This document shows positions 7,515-15,172 of a DNA stretch of 37,600 nt, piece after piece. The position numbers and the translations under genes are program-made. Source of the stretch: Alcaligenaceae bacterium (GTDB taxonomy: Bacteria; Pseudomonadota; Gammaproteobacteria; Burkholderiales; Burkholderiaceae_B); the NCBI GenBank assembly GCA_029263615.1, contig JAJUFT010000020.1, forward strand, positions 1-37,600, written 5' to 3'. The notes beneath the pieces are model-generated. The model saw only the letters and a list, made by a program, of their open reading frames with translations. It was not told the origin of the DNA and did not search any database. How positions within the stretch are numbered: position 1 is the stretch's first letter; each line of letters opens with the position of its first letter.

Positions 7515-8834
7515 ATGTCACAACTGAACGAAACGCACGATCCGGCACTGCAGAGCTGGGTCGGTTCCGCCAACTTGCCCGGCAACGGCTTCCCCATCCA
7601 GAACCTCCCCTACGGCATCTTCCGTGAAAAAGGCGGTTCGGGCGCGTTCCGGCCCGGGGTTGCCATTGGCGACAAAGTGCTCGACCTGGCTGCCCTGGCC
7701 GATCTCCAGCCCTGGACGGGCCTGGCTGCCGAGGCGCTGGCCGCATGCAGGTCGGACAAGCTCAACGGCCTGATGGCGCTCGGCCAGAAACACTGGTCGG
7801 CACTGCGTCTCGAACTGTCGCGCGCCTTGCGCGAAGGGTCGGCACTGCAGTCCCGCCTGACGCCGCTGCTGTTCGACCGCAATCAGGTGGAGCACGATGT
7901 ACCGGCCCACATTGGCGACTACACCGACTTCTACATCTCGGTGCACCACGCCACCTCTGTGGGCAAGCAATTCCGCCCGGACAACCCGCTGCTGCCCAAC
8001 TACAAGTGGATTCCCATTGGCTACCACGGGCGTGCCTCCACGATCGGCGTGTCGGGTCAGACCTTCCCGCGCCCTCTGGGCCAGACGCGCCCCCCGGCAG
8101 AAGGGGCAGCCCCCCATTTCGGGCCGTGTCAGCGTCTCGATTACGAGCTCGAGCTGGGCGTGTTCATCGGCCCGGGCAACGCGCAGGGCAGCCGCATCGA
8201 CATCGCTGAAGCCGAAGCCCATGTGTTCGGGCTGTGCATTCTGAACGACTGGTCGGCACGTGACCTCCAGGCCTGGGAATACCAGCCGCTCGGCCCGTTT
8301 CTGGCAAAGAACTTCGCCAGCACCATTTCGCCCTGGGTAGTGACCCTGGAGGCCCTGGCTCCCTTCCGCGAGCCCTTCCGCCGCCCGGCAGAAGATCCCC
8401 AACCCCTGCCCTATCTGAGCTCGCCGGCCAATACGGAAGCCGGTGCCTTCAATGTGCAGCTGGAAGTGCTGCTGACCACCGAGACGTCGCGCCAACAGGG
8501 AGCGGAACCGGCAAAGCTTTCATCCAGCAATTTCCGCGATGCCTACTGGAGCATTTCCCAGCTGGTGACTCACCACACGGTGAACGGCTGCCGTCTGCAA
8601 CCGGGGGACCTGTTCGGTACGGGCACGCTGTCGGGCCCTGATCAGGGTGAAGAAGGCTCGCTGCTGGAACTGACGGCCAACGGCCAGAAACCGCTGACCC
8701 TGCCGTGGGGCGAGCAGCGCAGCTTCCTCGAAGACCACGACGAGGTGATTCTGCGCGCTCAATGCAGCAAGCCGGGCTATCCCACCATCAGCCTGGGCGA
8801 ATGCGCCGGCACCGTGCTGCCTGCCAACGCTTGA
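7515..8834 (+). CDS. fahA: Fumarylacetoacetase
   Basis: The 439-residue enzyme hydrolyses fumarylacetoacetate to fumarate and acetoacetate, the last step of homogentisate breakdown. It is full length, with the N-terminal SH3-like domain (residues about 1-125) and the FAH catalytic domain. Catalytic and metal residues are visible: D138 and H145 in DFYISVHHATSVG, E211 and E213 in DYELELGVF, D245 in LNDWSARD and K265 in FLAKNFAST. GTGTLSGPDQGEEGSLLEL near the C-terminus is the characteristic FAH closing motif. A hairpin separates it from DUF2783. Homogentisate 1,2-dioxygenase and maleylacetoacetate isomerase, its usual partners, are not in the window. It ends 17 bases from the convergent flavoprotein gene. 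Confidence 0.94.
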   Translation: MSQLNETHDPALQSWVGSANLPGNGFPIQNLPYGIFREKGGSGAFRPGVAIGDKVLDLAALADLQPWTGLAAEALAACRSDKLNGLMALGQKHWSALRLELSRALREGSALQSRLTPLLFDRNQVEHDVPAHIGDYTDFYISVHHATSVGKQFRPDNPLLPNYKWIPIGYHGRASTIGVSGQTFPRPLGQTRPPAEGAAPHFGPCQRLDYELELGVFIGPGNAQGSRIDIAEAEAHVFGLCILNDWSARDLQAWEYQPLGPFLAKNFASTISPWVVTLEALAPFREPFRRPAEDPQPLPYLSSPANTEAGAFNVQLEVLLTTETSRQQGAEPAKLSSSNFRDAYWSISQLVTHHTVNGCRLQPGDLFGTGTLSGPDQGEEGSLLELTANGQKPLTLPWGEQRSFLEDHDEVILRAQCSKPGYPTISLGECAGTVLPANA

Positions 8835-8851
8835 GCCCCTCAACCGGACGG

Positions 8852-10261
8852 CTACAGGACCTTGCCGGGGTTCATCAGGCCGTCCGGATCCAGCGCCGCC
8901 TTGATGCGGCGCATCAGCGCCAGTTCCACTGGGTCCTTGTAGCGCGGCAGGTAGTCGCGCTTGAGCTGGCCGACACCATGCTCCGCGCTGATCGACCCCT
9001 GATAGGCATGGACGCGATCATGCACCAGACCGTGAATGTCGGCCTGACGCGCTAGCAAGGCTTCTTCGGTGAAGGCCGTTCCCGGTGCCACGTTGTAGTG
9101 CAGGTTGCCGTCACCCAGGTGACCGAAGATGACGTGCTCGACCCCGGGAAACTGCTGCTGAAGTGCCGCATTCGTGGTCTCAACGAACTCGGCCATGCGA
9201 GACGCGGGCACGGAAATGTCATGTTTGACGCTCTTGCCGAAGGCCTTTTCCGCCAGCGGAATACTCTCGCGAAGGTGCCAGAGGGCGCGGCTCTGCGCCA
9301 CGTTTTCCGCAATGACGGCGTCGAGGATCAAGCCCGCTTCCAGGCATTGGCCGATGACGGTCTCGAAGCGCTCGCGCGCGTGTTCCTCGCTTTCGCTGTC
9401 CGACAGTTCGAGCAAGGCGAACCAGGGGGCCCAGGCCGACGCCCCGGCGAACGGGATGCGCTGGTCGGGGTAGACACGCACCACCCCCTGCAGGCAGTTG
9501 GCAGCAATGAGTTCGAAGCCCGTGAGGGCGGCCGCAAAACCCTTGCGGGCTGCCGCCAGCACCGCCACGGCGTCTTCAATGGAATTCAGGGCGACCATGG
9601 CCGTGCACTGCGCGACCGGTTGCGGGAACAGCTTGAGGCTGGCCGCCGTGATGAAGCCCAGTGTCCCTTCGCTGCCGATATACAGGTTGCGCAGGTCATA
9701 GCCGGTGTTGTCCTTGCGCAGGCCACGCAGCCCGTTCCAAATGTCACCCTGGGGGGTGACCACTTCCAGGCCAAGCACCAGCTCGCGCGCATTGCCATAG
9801 CGCAGGACCTGCGTGCCACCGGCGTTGGTGGCCAGATTGCCGCCGATCGTGCAGCTGCCCTCGGCGGCCAGGCTGAGCGGAAACAGGCGCCCGGCCGAAC
9901 GGGCGGCATCCTGCACCGCCTGCAGGACGCACCCGGCTTCCACCACCATGGTGTCGTTGTCGGTGTCGATATGCCGGATGGCATTCAGGCGCGCCAGCGA
10001 TATCACCAGCGCCCTTCCCGACGCGTCCGGCGTGGCGCCGCCACACAGGCCGGTATTGCCTCCCTGCGGGATCATGGGCACCTTGTGCGTCGCGCACCAT
10101 TTGACCACCTCCGCCAATTCCTGCGTCGAGCCAGGTCGCGCCACGGCCAACGCTTCACCCTGGTAGCGCCCCCGCCAGTCGACCACATACGGTTCCGTGG
10201 CTGCACCCGTGAGAAGATGTTGGGCACCCAGCAGCCGGGTGAGTTCGTCTAAGGACCCCAT
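8852..10261 (-). CDS. FAD-binding oxidoreductase (D-2-hydroxyglutarate/glycolate dehydrogenase family)
   Basis: The 469-residue protein belongs to the VAO/PCMH flavoprotein group, which oxidises D-2-hydroxyacids. The FAD_binding_4 domain covers about residues 40-220 and includes PMIPQGGNTGLCGGATPD, the pyrophosphate-binding loop, and GSEGTLGFIT. The FAD-oxidase_C domain contains FGHLGDGNLHYNV, which supplies substrate and metal histidines, and SISAEHGVGQLKRDYL. This is a stand-alone D2HGDH-type chain rather than a GlcD subunit with GlcE and GlcF partners. AGGAA precedes the ATG. It lies 42 bases downstream of the lysR gene in the same direction, so the two are probably cotranscribed. The true substrate is unknown. 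Confidence 0.88.
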   Translation of the reverse strand: MGSLDELTRLLGAQHLLTGAATEPYVVDWRGRYQGEALAVARPGSTQELAEVVKWCATHKVPMIPQGGNTGLCGGATPDASGRALVISLARLNAIRHIDTDNDTMVVEAGCVLQAVQDAARSAGRLFPLSLAAEGSCTIGGNLATNAGGTQVLRYGNARELVLGLEVVTPQGDIWNGLRGLRKDNTGYDLRNLYIGSEGTLGFITAASLKLFPQPVAQCTAMVALNSIEDAVAVLAAARKGFAAALTGFELIAANCLQGVVRVYPDQRIPFAGASAWAPWFALLELSDSESEEHARERFETVIGQCLEAGLILDAVIAENVAQSRALWHLRESIPLAEKAFGKSVKHDISVPASRMAEFVETTNAALQQQFPGVEHVIFGHLGDGNLHYNVAPGTAFTEEALLARQADIHGLVHDRVHAYQGSISAEHGVGQLKRDYLPRYKDPVELALMRRIKAALDPDGLMNPGKVL

Positions 10262-10303
10262 TTGTGTTCCTGCTCTAGATGGGTTGTAAGGATGCGGACC
10301 ATT

Positions 10304-11218
10304 TTAGCCGCGCAGCGGAGTGGCTCCTTGTTCTCCCCAATGGCGCATGAGACTCAGGAAATTGTCGACCGCGCGGTTCTCCTGTGCCGGTGCCCGCGCC
10401 AGCAGTAGTTCGGCCTCCACCCCCTCGCAGTCCGACAGGGGCAGATAGGTGAGGGTATCGAAGCGCGCCCGGCTCAGATTGGCCGGCACAATGGCCGCCG
10501 CAATGCCCGCTTCGACCAGGGCCAGCACCGTGGGGATCATGCTTTCCTGCACTACCTGCGGTACGACACCGGCCCGCTGCGACAGGGCCTGAAGAATGTG
10601 GCTGAAGTAGCGCGAACTGCGGCGCGAATAGCCGATCAGCGGGCAGCGCAGGGCCTCGGCCAGGGGAACACCGCGAGGGTGCTTCGAAACCAGCGGGTGG
10701 TCGCGCCGGACCGCCAGAACCAGTGGTTCGGCCAGCATGCGTTCCGGCTGCAGGTCGGCATCGGCGAAGGCCGGGCGCATCAGGGCCATGTCCAGGCTGC
10801 CACGACGCAGCGCATCGGGCATGTCACTGGAGTTCATTTCCGCCACTTCGACCACGACTTCAGGGTAGGCCTGTCGAAACGCATAAAGACAGGAGGAGAA
10901 CGCCGAATAGGCGGCGCTGGGCGTGATGCCGATGCTCAGATGACCCTGCTCGCCGCGATGCACGCGGGCCACGGCCTGCCGCGTGGCATCCATCTCGCGC
11001 TCGAGAATGGCGATGCGCCGCTTGAGCTCCTCGCCCGCCGCCGTCAGACGCACACTGCGCGTGTTCCGCAGCAGGAGAGGCACGCCGAGCTCCGCTTCCA
11101 GTTTGCGGATGTTCTGGCTCAGTGGCGGCTGCGTCATGTAGAGGCGTTCAGCCGCACGCCCGAAGTGCAGTTCCTCGGCCACCATGGCGAAGCATTTCAA
11201 CAAGCGCACGTCCAGCAC
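10304..11218 (-). CDS. LysR-family transcriptional regulator
   Basis: The 304-residue regulator has the LysR N-terminal winged helix-turn-helix (residues 1-60: LKCFAMVAEELHFGRAAERL then MTQPPLSQNIRKLEAELG) and a periplasmic-binding-like effector domain from about residue 90. The start is a GTG after AAGG. It is divergent from the Bug receptor gene, and the gap between them holds two palindromes typical of LysR operators. It most likely controls the Bug-amidase pair, itself and the flavoprotein downstream, in response to a small carboxylate or aromatic acid. The effector is not predictable from sequence. Confidence 0.92.
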   Translation of the reverse strand: MLDVRLLKCFAMVAEELHFGRAAERLYMTQPPLSQNIRKLEAELGVPLLLRNTRSVRLTAAGEELKRRIAILEREMDATRQAVARVHRGEQGHLSIGITPSAAYSAFSSCLYAFRQAYPEVVVEVAEMNSSDMPDALRRGSLDMALMRPAFADADLQPERMLAEPLVLAVRRDHPLVSKHPRGVPLAEALRCPLIGYSRRSSRYFSHILQALSQRAGVVPQVVQESMIPTVLALVEAGIAAAIVPANLSRARFDTLTYLPLSDCEGVEAELLLARAPAQENRAVDNFLSLMRHWGEQGATPLRG

Positions 11219-11232
11219 GCACCTTCCCCTTG

Positions 11233-11287
11233 AATTAGGTTGTTATTCGACCTAATTTAACCATTATTTCGAATTAGACAACCTAAT
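11233..11287. promoter_or_regulatory. Probable LysR operator in the lysR-Bug intergenic region
   Basis: Two palindromes lie between the divergent genes. AATTAGGT-N9-ACCTAATT (11233-11257) has perfect 8-bp arms, and ATTAG-N5-CTAAT (11273-11287) has perfect 5-bp arms. In addition, ATTAGGTTGT (11234-11243) is the exact reverse complement of ACAACCTAAT (11278-11287), so the two sites share a half-site. The arrangement of a strong and a weaker dyad fits the recognition and activation sites of LysR regulators. Confidence 0.65.
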
Positions 11288-11373
11288 ATCCCCTTCCTAT
11301 GATGTCGGCGAGCGGGCACCGTGCAGCCGGGCTGCCGGCCGCTGTCCCTTTGTCCTGACACACGAGGAATGCA

Positions 11374-12363
11374 ATGTTCAAATTCACCAGGAAAACGTTC
11401 ATCACGGCCCTGTCCGCTGTCGCACTTGCCATTCCTGCAATGGCGGCCGCTCAGGACCGCTACCCGTCCAAGCCCATCACCTTCATCGTGCCCTACGCAG
11501 CGGGTGGCAGTTCCGACACCCGCTCGCGCCAGCTGGCCCAACACATGTCCGAGACTCTGGGCGTACCCGTGGTCGTGGAAAACCGCCCCGGCGCCAGCGG
11601 CAACATCGGCACTTCCCAGATTGCCCGCGCCAAGCCGGACGGCTACACCATCGGCCTGGGCAACTTTGCCCCCATGGCCATCAACAAGGCCCTGTATGGC
11701 GACACCCTGCCCTACGACCCGGAAAAGGACATTCAGCCCATCGCCCTGATCGAACGCGGCGGCATGGTGCTGGCGGTGAACACCCAGTCACCCTACCGCT
11801 CGGCTCAGGAGCTGGTGGCGGATGCCAAGGCCAACCCCGACAAGCTCAACTATGCTTCCACCGGTGCGGGCGGGGCGTCCCACCTGATTTCCGAACTCTT
11901 CAAGCAACGCGCCGGCTTCGAGGCCATTCACGTTCCCTACCGCGGTGGTGCGCCGGCCGTGAACGACCTCATGGGCGGCAATGTGGACATGTATCTTGAA
12001 CTGGCGAGCCTGTTCATCCCGCATCTGACGGCCGACAACCCGCGCATCCGTGCCCTGGCCATTTCCACGGAAGCACGCATCCCGGCCCTGCCTGACCTGC
12101 CCACTTTCAAGGAACTGGGCATCGACCTGGTCGGTTCGAACTGGTTTGGCGTGGTCGCGCCGGCCGGCATTCCCGAGGACGTCCTCAAGACCCTGAACGA
12201 GGCCGTCAACAAGGCCCTGCAAAACCCCGAGTATCGCAAGGTGGTCGAAAGCCAGGGCGCCGATGTCGCTGGCGGGTCGCCCGAGGATTTCAAGCGCTTC
12301 ATCCAGTCGGAATCGGCCCTGTGGGGGGAGCTGATCCGTCAGCAGGGCATCACGGTGCAGTAA
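11374..12363 (+). CDS. Bug-family tripartite tricarboxylate transporter substrate-binding protein
   Basis: The 329-residue periplasmic receptor has a signal peptide (MFKFTRKTFITALSAVALA ..., cleavage near residue 26). The mature TctC/Bug fold carries the signatures YPSKPITFIVPYAAGGSSDTR, VENRPGASGNIG and AKPDGYTIGLG. The later stretch DLPTFKELGIDLVGSNWFGVVAPAG is also typical. Bug receptors bind carboxylates, amides or aromatic acids for TctAB-type carriers. No TctA or TctB gene is in the window, so this one is probably an orphan receptor that shares a carrier or serves as a sensor. AGGAA precedes the ATG. It lies 19 bases before the amidase. Confidence 0.95.
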   Translation: MFKFTRKTFITALSAVALAIPAMAAAQDRYPSKPITFIVPYAAGGSSDTRSRQLAQHMSETLGVPVVVENRPGASGNIGTSQIARAKPDGYTIGLGNFAPMAINKALYGDTLPYDPEKDIQPIALIERGGMVLAVNTQSPYRSAQELVADAKANPDKLNYASTGAGGASHLISELFKQRAGFEAIHVPYRGGAPAVNDLMGGNVDMYLELASLFIPHLTADNPRIRALAISTEARIPALPDLPTFKELGIDLVGSNWFGVVAPAGIPEDVLKTLNEAVNKALQNPEYRKVVESQGADVAGGSPEDFKRFIQSESALWGELIRQQGITVQ

Positions 12364-12382
12364 GCCTGCACGTGCGCTCATC

Positions 12383-13621
12383 ATGATCGAATCGGAAGCA
12401 TCATCCTGCACCATTGCAGAGCAGGATCGCGACATCCGGGCCTGGGCCCACCTGGCGCCGGATGCGCTGACGGAAGGCCCTCCGCCCCGGGTCGGGGGGC
12501 CTTTGGCCGGTCTGCGTTTCGGCGTCAAGGACGTCATGGACGTGCGGGGCATGCCTACCCGACACGGGGCCGCCCTCAAGGACGCTCCGGTGGCGCGTTT
12601 TGATGCCGCCTGCGTGGCCATGCTGCGCGCGGCGGGCGCCATCCCGGTGGGCAAGACGGTCACCGCGGAATTTGCCTACATGGCGCCGGGCCCCACACGC
12701 AACCCGTGGCGGCTGGCGCACACGCCCGGTGGCTCTTCCAGCGGGTCGGCCGCGGCCGTGGCCGCCGGCATGGTGCCGATGTGCCTGGGAACCCAGACCG
12801 GCGGCTCCATCATTCGTCCGGCCGCCTTCAACGGGGTGGTGGGCTTCAAGCCCAGCCTGGGTCGGGTCCCCCGAACCGGCATGCTGGTCTCCAGCGATTC
12901 CCTGGACACCATCGGCTGGTTCACGCGGGACGTGGCGCTGTGCCGACAGGTGGCCGCCGTCTTCATGGGCGACGCCCCCCCGGCAGCGAGCTCGCCACTG
13001 CGCGTGGCCGTCATGCCCGCCCCGGAGGCCGGCACGCTCGACGCCGATGCCCGCGCCGTCCTGGATCAGGCGGCAGCCGACCTGGCCGCACGCGGCGCAC
13101 AGGTCACCTGGCAGGAAGCCCCTGCGCTTTTCCGAACGGCGCTGGAAGTCCATGGATGCATCATGCGCTACGAAGTGGCGCGTGGCCTGCTTCCCGTGCT
13201 TCAGGCGGAACCCGAGGCCCTGCGCCCCGTGACGCGCGATTGCATCCGTCAGGGGCTGGCGATCACGGCTGGGGAATATGACCAGGCGCTCGCCCGCCAA
13301 GCGCAACTGCGCGCAGAGTGGCTGGACCGGCTGGCGGAGTTCGATGTGATTCTCACCCCGAGCGCGCCCGGCACAGCCCCGGAGGGGCATGCCAGCACCG
13401 GCACCTCGGTGTTCAATCGCACCTGGTCCCTGCTGGGCTGGCCCTGCATCCACCTGCCTCTGGGGGAAGGTCAACACGGTCTGCCTCTGGGGGTGCAATG
13501 CATCGGCAAGCCGGGTCGGGATCTCGACCTGCTCACCCAGGCGGAACGGATCCATCCCTGGCTGGACCGGCGCCGCCGCCAGCTGCCGGATTCCAACCAC
13601 GCAGCCGGAACCCCGCGCTGA
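12383..13621 (+). CDS. Amidase-signature hydrolase
   Basis: The 412-residue enzyme belongs to the amidase-signature family, which hydrolyses C-N bonds of amides. The Ser-cisSer-Lys triad is visible: K49 in FGVKDVMD, the cis-serine S119 in HTPGGSSSGSAA, and the nucleophile S142 in GTQTGGSIIRPAAFNG. The C-terminal FDVILTPSAPGTAPEG and WSLLGWPCIHLPLG blocks are also family features. No strong Shine-Dalgarno sequence precedes the ATG, which follows the Bug stop closely, so translation may be coupled. Its location with the Bug receptor suggests the imported substrate or its product is an amide. The exact substrate is unknown. Confidence 0.9.
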   Translation: MIESEASSCTIAEQDRDIRAWAHLAPDALTEGPPPRVGGPLAGLRFGVKDVMDVRGMPTRHGAALKDAPVARFDAACVAMLRAAGAIPVGKTVTAEFAYMAPGPTRNPWRLAHTPGGSSSGSAAAVAAGMVPMCLGTQTGGSIIRPAAFNGVVGFKPSLGRVPRTGMLVSSDSLDTIGWFTRDVALCRQVAAVFMGDAPPAASSPLRVAVMPAPEAGTLDADARAVLDQAAADLAARGAQVTWQEAPALFRTALEVHGCIMRYEVARGLLPVLQAEPEALRPVTRDCIRQGLAITAGEYDQALARQAQLRAEWLDRLAEFDVILTPSAPGTAPEGHASTGTSVFNRTWSLLGWPCIHLPLGEGQHGLPLGVQCIGKPGRDLDLLTQAERIHPWLDRRRRQLPDSNHAAGTPR

Positions 13622-13635
13622 ATCGGAACGCCGGC

Positions 13636-13656
13636 GCCCGGCCCCCGCGGCCGGGC
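13636..13656 (+). terminator. GC hairpin after the amidase gene
   Basis: GCCCGGCC-CCCGC-GGCCGGGC is a perfect 8-bp stem with a 5-base loop, 15 bases after the amidase stop. No T run follows, so any termination would need other factors. It may instead stabilise the 3' end. Confidence 0.4.
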
Positions 13657-13666
13657 AGTCGGCGGA

Positions 13667-13718
13667 CTGGCATCCCGCTCTCCGTCACGATATGATGGCC
13701 GCGCCGCATCTTGCGGCG
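13667..13718 (+). promoter_or_regulatory. Possible promoter and leader hairpin for the phosphomannomutase gene
   Basis: TATGAT (13691-13696) is a good -10 hexamer, with the weak -35 candidate CTGGCA (13667-13672) at 18 bases. Just downstream, CGCCGCA-TCT-TGCGGCG (13702-13718) is a perfect 7-bp hairpin that would lie in the 5' leader of the transcript. Confidence 0.35.
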
Positions 13719-13780
13719 TCTGCGATCCGCGGCATGTTTCCTGCCGTACGCCATCGTCCCGACCCAACAGGATTCCACTC

Positions 13781-15172
13781 GTGACTCATCCACTGCCCGC
13801 CGCCGTCTTCAAGGCATACGACATTCGCGGCACCGTTCCCGAACAGCTCAACCCCGAATTCGCCCATCTGCTCGGGCGCGCCCTGGCCATTGAAGCGCGC
13901 CGGCAGGGTGTGACCCGTCTGGTGATCGGCTATGACGGTCGCCTCAGCAGCCCCGGGCTGGCCGATGCTCTGCACGCCGGCGCGAACGCGGAAGGCATGG
14001 ACACGGTCGATATCGGCATGGTTCCGACCCCCCTGGTGTATTTCACGGCCCATGTGCTGGGCAGCGGTTCGGGCATCGCCATCACCGGGAGCCACAACCC
14101 TCCGGCTTACAATGGCTTCAAGATGATGGTGGCCGGTCGCACCCTGTACGGCCCGGACATCCAGGCGTTGCACACCCTGATGGAATCCCTTGCCGCCACC
14201 GCAGCGCAAACTGAGGCCGCGGGCCAACGCGCTCCCCTCGATATCAAGCCGGAATATGTTCAGCGCATCGTCGGCGACCTCAAGCTGAAACGGCCCATGC
14301 GCATTGCCCTGGATTGCGGCAACGGCGTGGGCGGGGTGCTGGCGGAGTCGCTCTTTCGGGCCCTGGGCTGTGAGGTCGACCCGCTGTTCTGCGAGGTGGA
14401 CGGGAATTTTCCGAACCACCACCCTGATCCGGCCGACCCGGCCAACCTGCAGGACCTGATCCACCACGTCAAGACCACCGACTGTGAACTCGGCCTGGCC
14501 TTCGACGGAGATGCCGACCGCGTCGGCGTGGTGACGAAGTCCGGCCAGATCATCTGGCCCGACCGTCAACTCATTCTATGCGCGCTCGATGTCCTGAAAC
14601 GCGAACCGGGTGCCACCATCATTTTCGACGTGAAGTGCAGTCGGCACGTCGCGCGTTCTGTCGCGGCGGCGGGCGGCAAGCCGCTGATGTGGCAGACCGG
14701 GCACTCCCTGATCAAGGCGAAGCTGGCCGAAACCGGTGCCCCGCTTGCCGGTGAAATGAGTGGGCACATCTTCTTCAAGGAGCGCTGGTTCGGCTTTGAC
14801 GACGGGCTCTACACCGGCGCGCGTCTGCTGGAAATTCTATCGGCGTTCGACAACCCCTCCGCCGAGCTGGAAGCCCTGCCGCAGGACGTTTCCACGCCCG
14901 AGCTCAAGATCGAGATGCAGGAAGGCGAGCCGCATGCCCTGATCGCCGCCCTGCAGAAGGAAGGCGACTTCCCCAGTGCCCGCGAGCTGATCACCATTGA
15001 CGGTGTGCGTGCCGAATACGAAGACGGCTTCGGCCTGGCGCGCCCCTCCAACACCACGCCCGTGGTGGTCCTGCGCTTCGAGGCGGAAACCGAAGCAGCG
15101 CTGGCGCGGATCAAGGAAGAATTCCGGCAGGCGCTGACCCGACTCAAGCCGAGCCTCCGGCTGCCCTTCTAA
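13781..15172 (+). CDS. algC: Phosphomannomutase/phosphoglucomutase (AlgC/ManB type)
   Basis: The 463-residue protein, the same length as Pseudomonas AlgC, interconverts mannose or glucose 6-phosphate and 1-phosphate. The first domain has FKAYDIRGTVPEQL and the phosphoserine loop GIAITGSHNPPAYNG with catalytic S104. The metal loop FDGDADRVG supplies D242, D244 and D246. The sugar-binding loop GEMSGHIFF lies at residues 324-332, and the phosphate-binding C-terminal domain ends with RPSNTTPVVVLRFEAE. The start is GTG at 13781, chosen because the KAYDIRG motif then sits at the usual distance from the N-terminus. It supplies sugar 1-phosphates for surface polysaccharide. Its stop overlaps the convergent glycosyltransferase stop by 4 bases. 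The gene symbol is by analogy. Confidence 0.93.
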   Translation: MTHPLPAAVFKAYDIRGTVPEQLNPEFAHLLGRALAIEARRQGVTRLVIGYDGRLSSPGLADALHAGANAEGMDTVDIGMVPTPLVYFTAHVLGSGSGIAITGSHNPPAYNGFKMMVAGRTLYGPDIQALHTLMESLAATAAQTEAAGQRAPLDIKPEYVQRIVGDLKLKRPMRIALDCGNGVGGVLAESLFRALGCEVDPLFCEVDGNFPNHHPDPADPANLQDLIHHVKTTDCELGLAFDGDADRVGVVTKSGQIIWPDRQLILCALDVLKREPGATIIFDVKCSRHVARSVAAAGGKPLMWQTGHSLIKAKLAETGAPLAGEMSGHIFFKERWFGFDDGLYTGARLLEILSAFDNPSAELEALPQDVSTPELKIEMQEGEPHALIAALQKEGDFPSARELITIDGVRAEYEDGFGLARPSNTTPVVVLRFEAETEAALARIKEEFRQALTRLKPSLRLPF

